Assembly: GCA_013146195.2 (NCBI GenBank)
Contig: CM028379.1
Span: 89,509,401-89,573,400, forward strand
Source of the DNA: Codonopsis lanceolata
Lineage: Eukaryota > Streptophyta > Magnoliopsida > Asterales > Campanulaceae
Length of the DNA stretch: 64,000 nucleotides
Direction: 5' to 3'
The notes below the pieces were generated by a model. That model ran no database searches, was not told where the DNA came from, and saw only the letters and a program-made list of their open reading frames with translations. Positions 11,861-23,622 of the stretch are shown here, one piece after another (within the stretch, counting starts at the first letter, position 1; each line of letters begins with the position of its first letter). The position numbers and the translations under genes are program-made.

Positions 11861-11940
11861 AATTTGTGTACCCTTCGAGGGATTTGTGTACCCTTCGGGG
11901 GATTCGTGTACCCTACGGGGGATTTGTGTACCCTTCGGGG
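11861..11940. repeat. 4 x 20 bp tandem repeat
   Basis: Four copies of GATTTGTGTACCCTTCGGGG with one or two changes each, period exactly 20 bp. It is located in the solo LTR, in its transcribed part if the TATA at 2356 is used. Confidence 0.9.
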
Positions 11941-12534
11941 GATTTGGTTCTTGATCAATAGACCCTTATGTGATCTAAATAAATATTTTGATATTCGGTT
12001 ATTACTGGCTGGTATGGGACAGTCAGTAATGACAAACTTGTTTGATCCATATTTGTTTTGTTTGAACTCTCCTTTTAAAAAGAGATTTTTAAGCCTTTCG
12101 TTACATATCTTTGATTTTTGCAAGTTGTCAGATATCTAAAACTCTGTTTTACATGTATCATGATTATTCTTTGAGTCACCCCTCCTTAGAAACCGGAGGG
12201 GCGACGTATGATCTTACTGAGCTTTGTTCGCTCACCCTTCACAACCCTCTTCTTACAGGTCGAAGTTAAAGACTAAGTTTGAGGTAGAGGATACCGGCGA
12301 AGAAATCAAGATTTTTAGGTCATAATTATATGTGTTGGAAGTTAATGAAGACAGAGAAATTTTTAGTAGACTTTGTTCCGAAATTTATTTTAGATGACTG
12401 TATTTAATTAGAGACTTTTGTAATATTAGTTGGATATCGTTTTAATTTAGTATTTATTTTAAGTTTGAATTTGTAGTGACGTGGCCAGATGTGGGCCCAT
12501 GTAGTTGGACCCGAGTTTGGGGCGTTACTAATTG

Positions 12535-13559
12535 ACTACTTTTACTTTTTACTTTTTCTTTTTCTTGATCTTTGCGTTATAATTATTTGTTTAATTTATA
12601 TATAACAAACTCATAATTTTTATTTAGTTCTTTTGTTAGTACTAAAGTTCTTAATTATTTTATTTATATTGATATAGTCACAACTAACTCCCTATGTAAA
12701 TGATATACGGTTTTTCGATGAACCAATAAGACAAGTAGGGTATTTCGATGGGCTAAGACGATAGGCTGATGATGGGCTTTCGATATAAATAAGTGATAGT
12801 GATATTTATAGAAATCACACATTTTTTCCAACAAATATTGTTTTTAAAGAGATATTTCAAAAAAAAAATAGACTAATGCAATTCTCTATAATTAAATTTA
12901 CTTTTTTGTCTTTACATTTTAATAATTTGTTTGATTTTCAGATAGTGTTGTCATTTTTTGTATTAATATAGATTAAATATATATCGTGCATCGCACGGGG
13001 ACATTAAGGTGTCCACAATGGCCCCTCTTTTGAAACCTCTAAAAGTCATTTTGGAGTGTTTTTTCTCACACTTAAGCCTACAATGGATAATTTTTTCCAC
13101 CCTCTATCCCTAAAATAAGTTAAGTCTCCCTCTAAGTTTGGAGGGACCTTTAGTGGAATAGTGATCCACTTTCTCTCTATTGTCTCCCCCATCTTCTCTC
13201 TCCAATTTTCTTTCTCCCCCATTTTGTTTCTTCTTCTCTACCATTTGTGTAGTTATTATTAATTTAATAAGTTTTATTTGGTGTTAAAAAAACTTTTCAT
13301 TCCTTCGGTGGGAGTTAAGTTTAGATAATAATGAAATTTTATTTTAAACATAAATTTTGTTTCAGATTGACATTTATTTTGAGATAAAAGTAATTTTAAA
13401 AATTATTAAAACATATATTCCCTTCGTGTTTAAATAATCTTCCTCTTTGACCTGGCACACTCGTTTAAGAAAAAATAGTTGATTGTATTAGAAATATTGG
13501 TGTAATGTGTGGTTTCCTTTAATTATACTACATTTTATTTTTCTACCATTGCAAGCTAT

Positions 13560-13593
<34 letters not shown>

Positions 13594-13600
13594 CATTATT
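12535..13600. other. AT-rich intergenic with MITE-like and Helitron-like relics
   Basis: No gene found. A hairpin CGTGCATCGCACG at about 12983 resembles the Helitron 3' hairpins at 18455 and 19120 but lacks a nearby CTAG end. A block at about 13009-13190 with ACAATGG motifs resembles small hAT- or PIF-like MITEs. A (TA)n run lies at 13562-13591. Confidence 0.4.
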
Positions 13601-13604
13601 ATCG

Positions 13605-14705
13605 TAAACTTGATCTATTGATCAAATTGAAAAATGCTTATTTTATGTGAAATTTGTGCATTAATTGCAAATTCTTTTCAACCAAAGAAAATCATTTGTC
13701 TCGTGTTCGTAATATATGAGAGGATAAAATAATAATTATTATTATTATAAACACAAATTGACCCTTAAAATGACGTATATTTTTAGATGAAAGTAATCAA
13801 AATAGTTGAAAAATAAAATATATTTTTTTCATAGAATATATAATATAAAATATTAATTGAACTGCCAGGCCCAAATGACCCATGTAATGATCACGTGTCA
13901 ACCTTGTCACGAGCGGGTCACTTGCTTATCTCAGGTTACGAGCACGAGTCACAAGCTGGCCTAGATACGTACCCGACTTCTCATACAGGCATACCAGGCG
14001 GGCATCCTCTTACTTGTTGACTAGGGCCGAGCATGTAGAGAGTCATCTCAGTGAGCATAGCCAACCTGCTCGGGAGTTATGCTAATGATCGTCCAGAACG
14101 TGGGGAGTTAAGGTCGAGAAATCTGCCCCACGTTCCAGACGTGGCCATGATCGTGTTCTCCTTTCCCGCTCGGACATTCAATGCCCATGCCACAGCCATT
14201 AAGGTTGGCCCTATATAAACCCTTCTCCAACAAAGGGAGAGGTACGTTCATTTTTAAGAGGCATAAACTCTGTCAAATTGCTACCACATCCGAGTGTTTA
14301 CTAATTAATACACCGAAGTGCATTTACATGGTAAGTCCATGCCTAGTTCATGTGATTTGGAGTTGATTGACAGGTTTGGGTCAAGAAGAGATAAATTCTA
14401 AATATCCTAATTCATAAGCCTAAGTGTATCTATACTATTTTTGGATACGTCATAAATATTTCATTATTGATCAAATTGAAAGATGCTTATTTTTATATGA
14501 AATTTGTGTGTTACTTGCAAATTCTTTTCAACCAAAGAAATCATTTGTCTCGTGTTCATTATATATGAGAGAAAAAAATTATTATTATTATAAACATAAA
14601 TTGACCCTTAAAATTATTATTATTATTATAAACATAAATTGACCCTTAAAGTAATCGAAATAATTAAAAATAAAATATTTTTTTCATAGAATATATAATA
14701 GAAAA
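13605..14705. repeat. AT-rich direct duplication (about 240 bp arms) flanking an LTR-like insert
   Basis: The arms 13605-13855 and 14460-14705 are clearly homologous: both hold ATTGATCAAATTGAAA, TTCTTTTCAACCAAAGAAA and ACATAAATTGACCCTTAAA. The right arm has an extra internal duplication of its ATT/TAAACATAAATTGACCC segment. Between them lies a GC-richer LTR-like piece. Confidence 0.8.
13857..14400 (+). mobile_element. LTR-like fragment with TATA box
   Basis: GC-richer than its surroundings, with repeated ACGAGC motifs, a TATA-like CTATATAAACCC at 14211-14222 and a leader after it. The layout resembles the solo LTR at 54118-54915. Exact ends and target duplications were not found. Confidence 0.45.
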
Positions 14706-14839
14706 TATAAATATTTCATTTCAATTGTGTTGGAAAAATAGAAATAAAAAAATGAAAAATATGGTGGTAGTTAGGTTTGTTAGTTGTGATGAAAGAAATT
14801 TAAGGTTTTTAAAGGATTGTATAAAGGGTAGGTCTGACA

Positions 14840-15200
14840 ATTAAAACCCAAAACCTGTTAACCCGCCCAAACCGACGTGAAAATCACCCGACCCAACCCA
14901 ACATGTTTTTTTTTTGGTCAAGACGAGTTACCTATTTTGACCGAAAAAATTAACTGGTCAATTTGGGTCAGGTTAAAGCTGGTTAGACCCGTTACCCATT
15001 TTGACATGCTATTTTTTTTTTTGTTATATGAACATAGTTTTTAATGGAAAATGTGGGTTGAAACGGGTCGGTCTGATATAACCCGTCACCCATGTCGATC
15101 CGACCCGTTTTGACTTAACTCATTTCGTTCAGTTTAATTTTGTGATCATAACGGGTCACGACTCGTTTCGGCCCGTTATCCATTTCGACCACACTTCCCA
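14840..15200. repeat. Dispersed repeat rich in ACCCGTT/GACCCG motifs
   Basis: Multiple copies of ACCCGTTACCCATTTTGA-like and CCGACCCGTTTTGAC-like words in both orientations, a pattern common in hAT-type MITE relics of plants. No terminal duplication was found, so the class is tentative. Confidence 0.4.
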
Positions 15201-17690
15201 ATCACCAGCTCTAATAAAAGGTGATTATTGGATTAAATTTTTTTTAAAGAGTTAAAAAAATGTAAAAAGAACAAAAACCAACGTAGCTAGAGAGTGACAT
15301 AGGGTGATATCATAGGAGATGTTCTTACTAGTTTAGTGTAAAGAGCTATTTTGTCTTTTCATATAATGATAGTTTTGTAATTCTTTTTTGGGGAGTAGTG
15401 CTAACTAATTGGTCGAATTAAAATCATTTAATGCTCCCTAAATCAATTAAAACAAACATATTTATCCTTTTACATATTTTGATTTAAATTGATTGAATTC
15501 ATTTATTTTCAATAACTTCCCATTTCAAAAAGAGAAACTCTCCCCCCGAGAGCCCCTACACCCCAGCCCCATAAAAATGTGAGAGGGAAAATCACGGTGA
15601 CTCAAGAATTAAGAAGTTAGGGGGACCCGTGCCTAGTACCTACAAGGAGTCACTCCCATAAGAAGATGAAACCCCCACACTGTGGTTGCTAAGACTCGAT
15701 CTTTGGTCATGTTCCAAATCTACTATTTATTATTTTGAATATTACAATAGTGACCCTATTCAGCCATGACCAAATTGATCGGTTACAATTACTTATAAAA
15801 AATAAATAAATTGATCCATGAAGATTCATTGTTTTTTGGGAGGGCATAGGACAATTTAGGGTGTGAACACTGAGAGCAGCTCCGATGGGTTTGGGGAAAA
15901 GGTTGAGTATTTGTTATCAACCTTTTAGCAAAAGGTTGATACCATTGGAGGAAGTTGATATTTGTTCAAAAGGTTGATGCATATCAACTGGTCCAAGTGA
16001 GCTAGGATGATGTCACGCATGCACATTTGTTGCTGAATGTGAAGACTTCCAAATTTATTTATTTTTTGTTTGAACAAAAGAGCCATTTTATTTTTATCTT
16101 TTTATTTTGACCGTTTTTTGTTTTTAATTTTTTGTTTTATAAATATTTATGTTTTAAAACGATATATTTATATTTGAAAATAAATATATATTGAGAAAGA
16201 ATAAAATATTTAGTTGTGTCTATGTTATAAAAGTTTTATGAGTTTATCTATAGTAGAGAATAAGTTTATAAAAAAAAGTTTATAAGCTGATGACGTGACA
16301 CACGGAATAAATATTTTGAAAGGCTTATCGTTCCCAGAACAGTGGTCACCCCTTCCCATTTTGTATTAATACCTAGTCTTATACCCATGAGTTAACCGCA
16401 TGGAGAATATATATTTTTCAATTAAAGTATATTCATTCAAAATTATAATCAAGTAGAATGAAGATGAAAAACAAAACTAAAATAAGAAGAGAGTACTTCA
16501 ATGAATAGCCCAATATCATTAGATTAAACTCTTACTATACAATTTGAATTTAATTAAAATTACATCAAAATTATTATGAAATAAAGAAAAATATATATGT
16601 GTCAATTAATTAACATTAATAAAATAAATAAATTGGAATAACTACAATTTATGAAAATAAATAAATAATTAAAATGTATATACAAAAAAGTGTATCGTGG
16701 TGTATCAAATTTCAGTAGCGATACATCGATTTGGACTCGTAATGCCTCAATTGGGAATCACAATGAATTAGAAATAGATCAGTTTAGATCGTGATTCATC
16801 GGTTTAGAATTGCAATGCACTGCTATGAAATATGAATGACAATTACATAATATTGAATCATGCATCACGATGTATGATGCAAAAATCATGAATCGCGATG
16901 CACATAATTATACATCAAATTCATGTAGGGCAATGCTGGAACTGATGCTTACCGCAAGCGTGTCTGGTTCACTATATTATATTCCAACCTCTAAAAGACT
17001 AAAAATATAAATGGGTCTGACGTGTCCGTAACTCAACACATATTAATTGAATGACGAAACTTATACTAAACAAATTCAATTGACGATGAGCAATTGAAAA
17101 TTGACTCAAATTATTCTATTTGTAATGTTTAAGCTCGTTTATGGCTCATTTCAATATCAATAATCAATAACAATTAAAAGACAAATTTAATCTCTTGACC
17201 TATTACTTCGCCCGACTTGATACATATATATGTATCAAAAACCCTTGTCTTGACTACCTCTTCTCTTGATACCTATTCCGGTAGCCTTGCCCTCTCACCG
17301 AAGAAAAATCAAAGTATTAACTCACCTTATCTTTGCCCAGGAATCAACTCCCATTTTAGTTTTTCTTCTTTCACTCCCTTTACTCGTTAACCCTCTTCTC
17401 ATTCTCCTCATCTAGATAGCTTTCCAAGTGAAGATTTGTCACTCTACAATTAGAAGTAAATTTGACTACTTTTTGAACATAACAACAAATTAATTCGCCC
17501 GTGATTAATTGGCCGGCTGGCTAATCTTTTTCTTTGAAAAAGAGGTAACTTTGCACTGTTGAAACCTTTCCTCTAACAGAAAAAATATGTTGCAATATTA
17601 TTTGTTTCATTTTGTGATTTTACCATTATATAATTCTTGCTACTTGAAGTATTTGTTAAATTTTATTTATTTGAAATCGATATATTGTTT
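15200..17690. other. Intergenic AT-rich, no supported gene
   Basis: A MITE-like terminus (GAGCAGCTCCGATGG) lies at about 15873. At 16690-16905 there are repeated words of the type GCATCGCGATGCAT, resembling those at 53040-53165. Otherwise only short frames. Confidence 0.5.
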
Positions 17691-18013
17691 TAGATATGTC
17701 AGTCATTTATAATTAATCGTGTGTATTCGTGTTTCCGATGAACTTTTTTTGTTTTTAAAATTTTAAATATGATGAAATGGACAACAAAATTTCAAATCTA
17801 TATATTTTTATTGATCAGTCATATATTTAATATTAATTGTGGGTATTTGTGATTTGGTTCAGAATATTTGTTTTAATAACTTTGATCCGATAAAATAGAC
17901 AAAAGAATATTCAGATCTTTTATTTAGTTATAATTAGTTGTGAGTATTTGTGATTTCGTTAAAAGTATTTGTTTTAGTAATAAATTTAAATATGGTGAAG
18001 TAGAGAAAAAAAT

Positions 18014-18077
<64 letters not shown>

Positions 18078-18130
18078 TTAGTCATTCAATTAAAATTTAT
18101 TGTGGGTATTTGTGATTCAGTTCATTATAA
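17690..18130. repeat. Diverged tandem repeat, about 125 bp period, with (TA)n
   Basis: About four diverged copies share ATTAATTGTGGGTATTTGTG and a following TATTTGTTTTAGTAA-like segment. The third copy is interrupted by a (TA)n run at 18018-18075. The open frame across the TA run is an artefact. Confidence 0.7.
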
Positions 18131-18169
18131 AAATTTATGCAAGGATTTTTCTGAAGGTTATTTAGTGGA

Positions 18170-18265
18170 AGACTAATAATTGTATGCATGAAAGGTGTGT
18201 TTGGATGACAGAGCGGAAGACTAACAATTGTATGCATGAAAAATGTGTTTGGATGATAGAGCAAT
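18170..18265. repeat. Tandem duplication of about 48 bp
   Basis: Two adjacent copies of a segment with AATTGTATGCATGAAA and GTGTTTGGATGA, differing at a few bases. Confidence 0.8.
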
Positions 18266-18440
18266 TAATGTAGTTGTTTTAATTCCTAGGTGTTAGTTTC
18301 AATGGTTTATAAGTATTTGTTTTTGTATTATTTGATTATAGAATTTATTAAATATTTATTGTAAATAGGGGTTACTATTTTAGAAATGCAATTTTGGTGG
18401 GCTTTTACTATTTTTAGACTACCTAGGCTTTATATATTTA

Positions 18441-18480
18441 CTAGTTTTACCCGAGCGTTTAAACGCACAGACAAATATAT
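18441..18480 (-). mobile_element. Helitron-type 3' end (copy 1)
   Basis: Read on minus: the perfect palindrome GCGTTTAAACGC (18455-18466), then about 10 bases, then CTAG, with a host-like T beyond. A short hairpin close to a CTRR terminus is the hallmark of a Helitron 3' end. The 5' TC end and the length are not determined. Confidence 0.5.
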
Positions 18481-19104
18481 TTTTATTTAAATTAAATTCA
18501 AGTAAAACAAAAAAGAAACACAAAATTAAAAGAATAGAGAAAAAATAATGTTGGAAGATGCTAATCTAGAAATTAAAAGCCTTTTCAAATGGCTACACAT
18601 TTGTTATCTATATATAAAAACTGCTACACATGTTTTTAAGTGTATGTGTGTTTTAAGTTTATTTTTTTTACTCACTACTTAAACTAATTTAACAAAAGAA
18701 ACATTTGTGTGTATTCAAGTTTTAATATTTAACTACTTAAAAAGCAATATAAATTGTCAAATCGGAAGCTTGGTGAAGATAAGAGAGAGAGAGTCAAGAT
18801 CTGGCTCAAATTGATGAGAGAGGAAAATGGGGGTTATTTGGGAAATTAGAGAGAGATAAAGTTGGTTGTTGGGAAGAGGAAATCGAAGGATTTTGTTTAA
18901 AACTTCTATTTTCAAGGTTGGGTTCGTGGTTCACAAAGCAAAAGATGAAATAATTCATGTTGTAAGTTCTAATGAACTATTTAATTTTTCTATCATTTAA
19001 TTATAAAATATATTAAATATTTGTTGTAAATGAGGTTATATTTTAGGAAAGTATTTTTAGCAGGATTTTACTATATTTAGACTAATTGGTTATATATATA
19101 TATA

Positions 19105-19610
19105 CTAGTCATTTAGCTTGTGCTTCGCACGGGTACAATGTAGGATATATATAGTTTTTGTAATAATAATATAAATAAAAAATTCTTAAAAATAGCTATG
19201 TAAAACAAAAATACATTAATTAAATAAAAATATTTGATAGAACAAAAATAATAATTACGGAGTCAATAAACCAAAAATAATTTAAACTAAGGTTAGTAAA
19301 ATTATAAAAATAATTTACGGAAATTTTTTTTTAAAACAAATTCTTAAAAATAGTTATGTAAAACAAAAATACGTTAATAAAATAAAAATATTTGATGGGA
19401 CAAAAATAATAGTTATATAGTCAATAAAACAAAACAATTTAAACTGGGGTTAGCAAAATAATAAAAAAAATTACGGAACAATTTTTTTCGTAAAACTAAT
19501 TCTTAAAAATAAAACAAAAATAATAGTTATGAAGTCAATAAAACAAAAAAAAAATATAATGGAAGTTATTAAAATCAAAATAATTTACAAAACAAATAAT
19601 AGTAGTTAAC
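19105..19610 (-). mobile_element. Helitron-type 3' end (copy 2) with internal tandem repeats
   Basis: On minus, the stem GTGC/GCAC (19120-19130) precedes CTAG at 19105-19108. The sequence just outside it (18965-19104) resembles that outside copy 1 (18305-18440). Inside lie about three diverged copies of a roughly 155 bp AT-rich repeat (from about 19171, 19335 and 19490) with ATTCTTAAAAATAG and AACAAAAATA words. No Rep/helicase coding is visible, so it would be non-autonomous. Confidence 0.5.
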
Positions 19611-20008
19611 GGTAAAAATAATTTCGTTATTTTGATTTTAGCTTATTTTCTTCTCAGAAATTTCTTTATTCATAAAATACAAATATAATTTAATGAAAGT
19701 AATCATTCAAAAGGATGAACTTACTTGAGTTCAAATTCTATTTGTAGGGCAAAAAAATCAAGTTTGTTCGAAAACATTCACTATACATAGTTTTTAAATA
19801 GTATAAAATATTCGAGATTGTCAGACTATGAACTGACACTTAAAATTAGTGTTCCAGTAATGCTATTGAGAAACATTGACCATGTTGCATGGTTGTGCAA
19901 TAGAACAAGACTAATCATTATAAATCTTGAGGATCACATTTTTGAAACAATTTTTTTAAAACGAAGCAATGTTGGAGAAATTATTTTTTCCCAAGATTGT
20001 CATTAACT
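19611..20008. other. AT-rich intergenic, nothing recognised
   Basis: Short frames only, with no domain or repeat that I can place. Confidence 0.5.
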
Positions 20009-20162
20009 TTAGGCAAAACACACCTTTGGGCCACTGTACTTTTCAAAAACTTGCAATTAGGCCACTGATACGTCAAAATTTTCGGGATGGCCACTGTACC
20101 AGACTTATCTTGCACGTTAACCCTTTTTTTGGATGGACGTTAAGTTTGGACGTTAAGTTTGG

Positions 20163-20595
20163 TTAAATGTCTATTTTGCCCTCGTCTTCATCATCATCAT
20201 CACTGTCTTCATACAAAGTAACCCAGATCTGGGTTTTAAAACTCAGATCTGGTTTACAACTCTCCTCCATCGCCTCTTTCTTCTTTCCCGATTCCAAATC
20301 AGCCGGCGTCAATTCCTTGGCCATGGTCACATCCAAAACCCCCATTTTCTCCTCCACATTATGCACAATAAAGCTACTGTAATGCTCCAACAATCCATCG
20401 AATTCCTTCAACAATGAATCCTGCCCTTTTGAATTCCATCGTCATTAGAGCCCAAATCAACGAGAAGAAGTAACCTAACTTATTGAAGACAATCTGGTTA
20501 CTTTGAAAGGCAAAAAGTGAAAGGAAAGTCCAAAAAAATAGGTCGTTGCGGCGTGTGGAGTCGTCTTTGGCGAGGCTCTTGTTAGGACTAGCCAC
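20163..20595 (-). pseudogene. Captured coding-like fragment, unknown family
   Basis: Two overlapping minus-strand frames of 73 and 83 codons. The second ends in an acidic tail (YEDSDDDDEDEGKIDI) partly made of TIR sequence. I recognise no family. A frame that reads out of the cargo into the TIR is usual for gene fragments captured by MULEs, so this is a captured fragment or a chance frame. Confidence 0.3.
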
Positions 20596-20699
20596 GTATC
20601 AAGCCGGGCCTATGGCACAGCGCCACCCGGCCAATGGTGAGCTTCTTGCTGCCAGATGGATTCTGCTTGTCGGCGGCGGCGGGGGGCAATGGTATCGAT

Positions 20700-20945
20700 C
20701 AGCTGCGCTCCTCCTCCTCTTCCTCTATAAAAGCTCTACCACAACGGCGAAACTCCCGAGAATAATAAGACGGCGAGGGGCGAGGATGAGGATGGGGAGA
20801 GTCGGTGATGCGGAAAGGGATAGCGAGAGTTCTACGATGAATCATCGGGGTTATGGGAGGGCATATGCACCTGGCCATGGCCCTGATCCGGCACCGTCGT
20901 TCCTCCCCCGACCACCGCTACGCTTTCGAATGCGTATGATTGAAG
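20700..20945 (+). pseudogene. Captured promoter plus first exon, unknown gene
   Basis: A TATA-like CTCTATAAAAGC at about 20721-20732 sits a normal distance before a GC-rich segment with in-frame ATGs at about 20785 and 20837. The frame from the second ATG starts MNHRGYGRAYAPGHGPDPAP and is rich in Pro, Gly and Arg. It reaches a possible splice donor (CGTATGATTG) near 20933. This looks like the 5' end of a host gene, but I do not recognise it. Confidence 0.35.
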
Positions 20946-21191
20946 AGTCTCTTCATTTTGCCTGTTCCCGATTTGTTTTTAACTTTCCACTTATACATCG
21001 ATCTCATGTCTTCTCTTCATATACAAATTAGAAGACAATGGTTTTGATGATGAAGGCGAGGGAAAAATAGACATTTAACCAAGCTTAGCATCCATCCAAG
21101 GGGTTAACGTGCGAGATAAGCGTCTGATGCGGTGGCCATCCCAAAATTTTGGCGTCTCGGTGGCCCCTAATTGCAAGTTTTTGAAAAGTAT

Positions 21192-21291
21192 NNNNNNNNN
21201 NNNNNNNNNNNNNNNNNNNNNNNNNNNNNNNNNNNNNNNNNNNNNNNNNNNNNNNNNNNNNNNNNNNNNNNNNNNNNNNNNNNNNNNNNNN
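21192..21291. other. Assembly gap (100 N)
   Basis: Exactly 100 N, the conventional size for a scaffold gap of unknown length. It truncates the TIR element to its left, and the sequence on its right is unrelated. Confidence 0.99.
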
Positions 21292-23600
21292 CCTAAGTGC
21301 TTGGTTCTCGCCAAGGCTTGAGCGGCAGGCCCCTATCGCCTGGGCGAAGCTTAAGATTGCCTGGGCAGGCCCAACTCGAACGGCGACTAGCAACCGGCAT
21401 GGCCTTTCTCCGATGTGGGGATCGACGGCTGTTAGTATATCAACTAGGTGTAGAGATATGACTAACAAAGGTTGCTCGGCCACTATAGGAACCCGAGGTA
21501 GTTAGTCGCTATTCGTGGGCAGGCCCCTACCGCCTCGGGCGCATCCAAGTACGTGAACCGGCATGGCCCCCTCTCACGGGAGAATTAGTTCACTAATACT
21601 GGCATGAGGAAGGTTGACCGGCAGGTCTCTATCCGCCGCCTCGGGCGAGCGCGATTTTGTCAAGCAATCCGAAAGCAATTTGTATAAACATATTAACAAT
21701 TTAATGATAGAACTTGCTCTTTCGTTGATAAGATGATAGTGTCCCCAACAAGGCGAGGGTCTTGTCCGCTAGTGCATTAGGCCGTCCGAATAGTCAAAAA
21801 TATTTGGGCTTTTTCCAAGCATAAGGTGCCCCTACTTTTCCGATCAGAAGTGTTTACCCGAGGTCGGGAAGTATTATGGTCGCTAGTTTTCCCCTTCCGA
21901 GGAAGTCTAGTTACCAAGACTTAGTTGACTTGGTTTGAGTACAATTCGAAAGTTTAGTGCATTATTTATGGCAAACATAGTCCCATTTTAAATAAAATTT
22001 GGGTATGTATTCGCATTTAATCTTATGATGATAAGATGTTGTACATGCTAGCGATTTATGTAAATGACAATAAATAAATATTGTTATTAGCATGATTGGG
22101 GAAAATAACATCAGTATTGATATTGTGCGCCACATGCGATCAAAACATGATTTGTAAAGAGAGTTCACGCTACGAATTTAGCGTAGCGGTGAATAAAAAA
22201 GTTCATTATCATCTGTCATGTGTGTGAAAATAAATAATAAAATATAGAGTTCAATTAACTCAATTGATATGTCAAATTTGATAAGTGAGTGAGTATGCAC
22301 TTTCTTTATTCACGCGCGGTCAGGGATTAGTAAAATCATAAGGCGCGTAAAGGTGGTGTCATACATATGGTCGCAAATGCAAAATATATTTAATTGCATG
22401 CATTGGTGTAGTATATGCATCATCATGGTGGACAATTTAATGTAAACATGACATAATTATGAGCATAAAGATATTATAATTACTCTGACTTATGCCGCAT
22501 AATAATTGTCACAGTTGAATTTCATGCATTATTCACCAATTAATAATGATTTTAATCGGTTCATCATGTCAAGTCGTCATGTCATATGTATTAATCGCAT
22601 GGCAATTTATTTGATGGTATAGCTATCTCGTGTAGCGTTGAGTTATAATCGTCACTATTAATTATCGCAATCAATAATTGTAAAGAAAATTAATTACATG
22701 CATATTCATGTAAGTTATAGTGTCTCATGTTAATTTGGAGCAATAAATTAATCATGCGAAGTATTTATAAATTTTAATTTATGTTCCGTTAACTAATTAC
22801 TTGTTAACGTCATTAAAAATGAGGTTATATGAGCAAAATATGCAAACATGGAGGGTAAAAATGGAAAGATTCCACCTGATTATTGGCTCTGAACTGTTCA
22901 GACAAGTTGTGAACCGGGTCTTGGACCCTTGCTGTGAACCGGGCCTGGTTCAGTTGAACCATGAACATCCTGTTAACTTTTTGACGGAAGATAACAGCAG
23001 TTAACTTAAATGGAGGGAGCTGAGTGGAAATATGGTGAAACAGCTATGGCCGAAGTGCAGGACAACTGGTCGATGACGTCACGACGACGCAAGCCCTTCT
23101 GCCAAGTACAGACAGTCGCCGCTCGTCACAAACAATGCCTGAGCGTGAGAACGCGTGAGACGGCGTCCAACCAACCCGTGGCTTCAGATGGCGCGTGCAG
23201 GCGCGTTTGTCCTCCGTTGACCTCGATTTTTGGGGTGATGAACTCGCCAAGACGCAGATCGGTGGTCTTTGGATTTACATTCGCATTAGAATGGTGCTTT
23301 CCTCGATAAGCCGGAGATCCGCCGCGCTTCGCGTTGAAGTGAACTACCGGGCCGGCTCTTCGTGGCGCTGCCTAGGAGCGTCTTTAACAAATGTCCGAAG
23401 TGATCTTCATGGCAGTGGACTCGTCCTTTCAAGGCGAACCCAGGGGTGTCCTCTGTTTGTTGTTTGGTGTTTATTCCTTGGCTTAAATCGCAAGAAACAG
23501 CCTTGAATTTTGTTGCTTGTTTGAAGATGATGGGGTTATTCGTCTCCGGCACCCATTAACGGAACTCCGCCGTGGTTGTTGGAGTTCGTGAGTAGAGTCG
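21292..23600 (-). mobile_element. Internal region of a Tat-like element, non-coding or decayed
   Basis: It lies directly inside a minus-strand LTR plus primer-binding site. At 21292-21680 there are repeated words GGCAGGCCCCTA, CCGCCTCGGGCG and ACCGGCATGGCC. The stretch 21700-22800 is AT-rich without coding. The stretch 22850-23590 is GC-richer with short minus-strand frames where gag should be, but no gag motif is recognisable. The left LTR is not in the window, so the element is truncated or broken at the gap. Confidence 0.5.
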
Positions 23601-23601
23601 A

Positions 23602-23620
23602 TTCCCGGCAACGGAACCAA
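23602..23620 (-). promoter_or_regulatory. Primer-binding-like site
   Basis: On minus: TTGGTTCCGTTGCCGGGAA, two bases inside the LTR end. It has one difference from the site at 9923-9941 and is closer to the tRNA-Asp complement. It links this element to the Tat element at 2630-10698. Confidence 0.65.
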
Positions 23621-23622
23621 AC

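Larger units (their letters stand above)
2135..12529 (+). mobile_element. Solo LTR (TGTAATACCCC...GGCGTTACT), split by a nested Tat element
   Basis: The left end reads TGTAATACCCC at 2135 and the right end GGGGCGTTACT at 12529. They are flanked by perfect 5 bp duplications AATTG at 2130-2134 and 12530-12534. Without the nested element at 2630-10698 the LTR is about 2.3 kb, a size usual for Tekay/Del-type gypsy LTRs. A TATA-like TATAAAAG lies at 2356. The downstream part holds (TG)n tracts, a 4x20 bp tandem repeat and AT-rich blocks. No internal coding domain of its own is present, so it is read as a solo LTR left by LTR-LTR recombination. The family name is inferred from the end motifs and length only. 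Confidence 0.75.
20015..21191. mobile_element. Long-TIR (MULE-like) element with gene-like cargo; right end lost in gap
   Basis: The left arm (about 20015-20205) and right arm (about 21040-21191) are inverted repeats. They share TACTTTTCAAAAACTTGCAA, GGCCACTG, a GTTAACC word, and ATAGACATTTAACCAA read from the right arm. The right arm runs into the 100 N gap, so its terminus and target duplication cannot be seen. The interior is far more GC-rich than the flanks, which is typical of captured host DNA. Confidence 0.75.

Noticed and set aside
12975..13005. Third Helitron 3' end (CGTGCATCGCACG hairpin)
   Set aside because: The hairpin is fine but no CTAG-like terminus follows at the right distance on either strand. 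At best a relic.
21075..21483. Open frames spanning the N run
   Set aside because: They only stay open because N cannot encode a stop. No meaning can be given.
23010..23506. Overlapping frames of about 100 codons on both strands
   Set aside because: Lies where gag of the Tat-like element would be on minus, but neither strand shows gag motifs. Probably non-coding leader.
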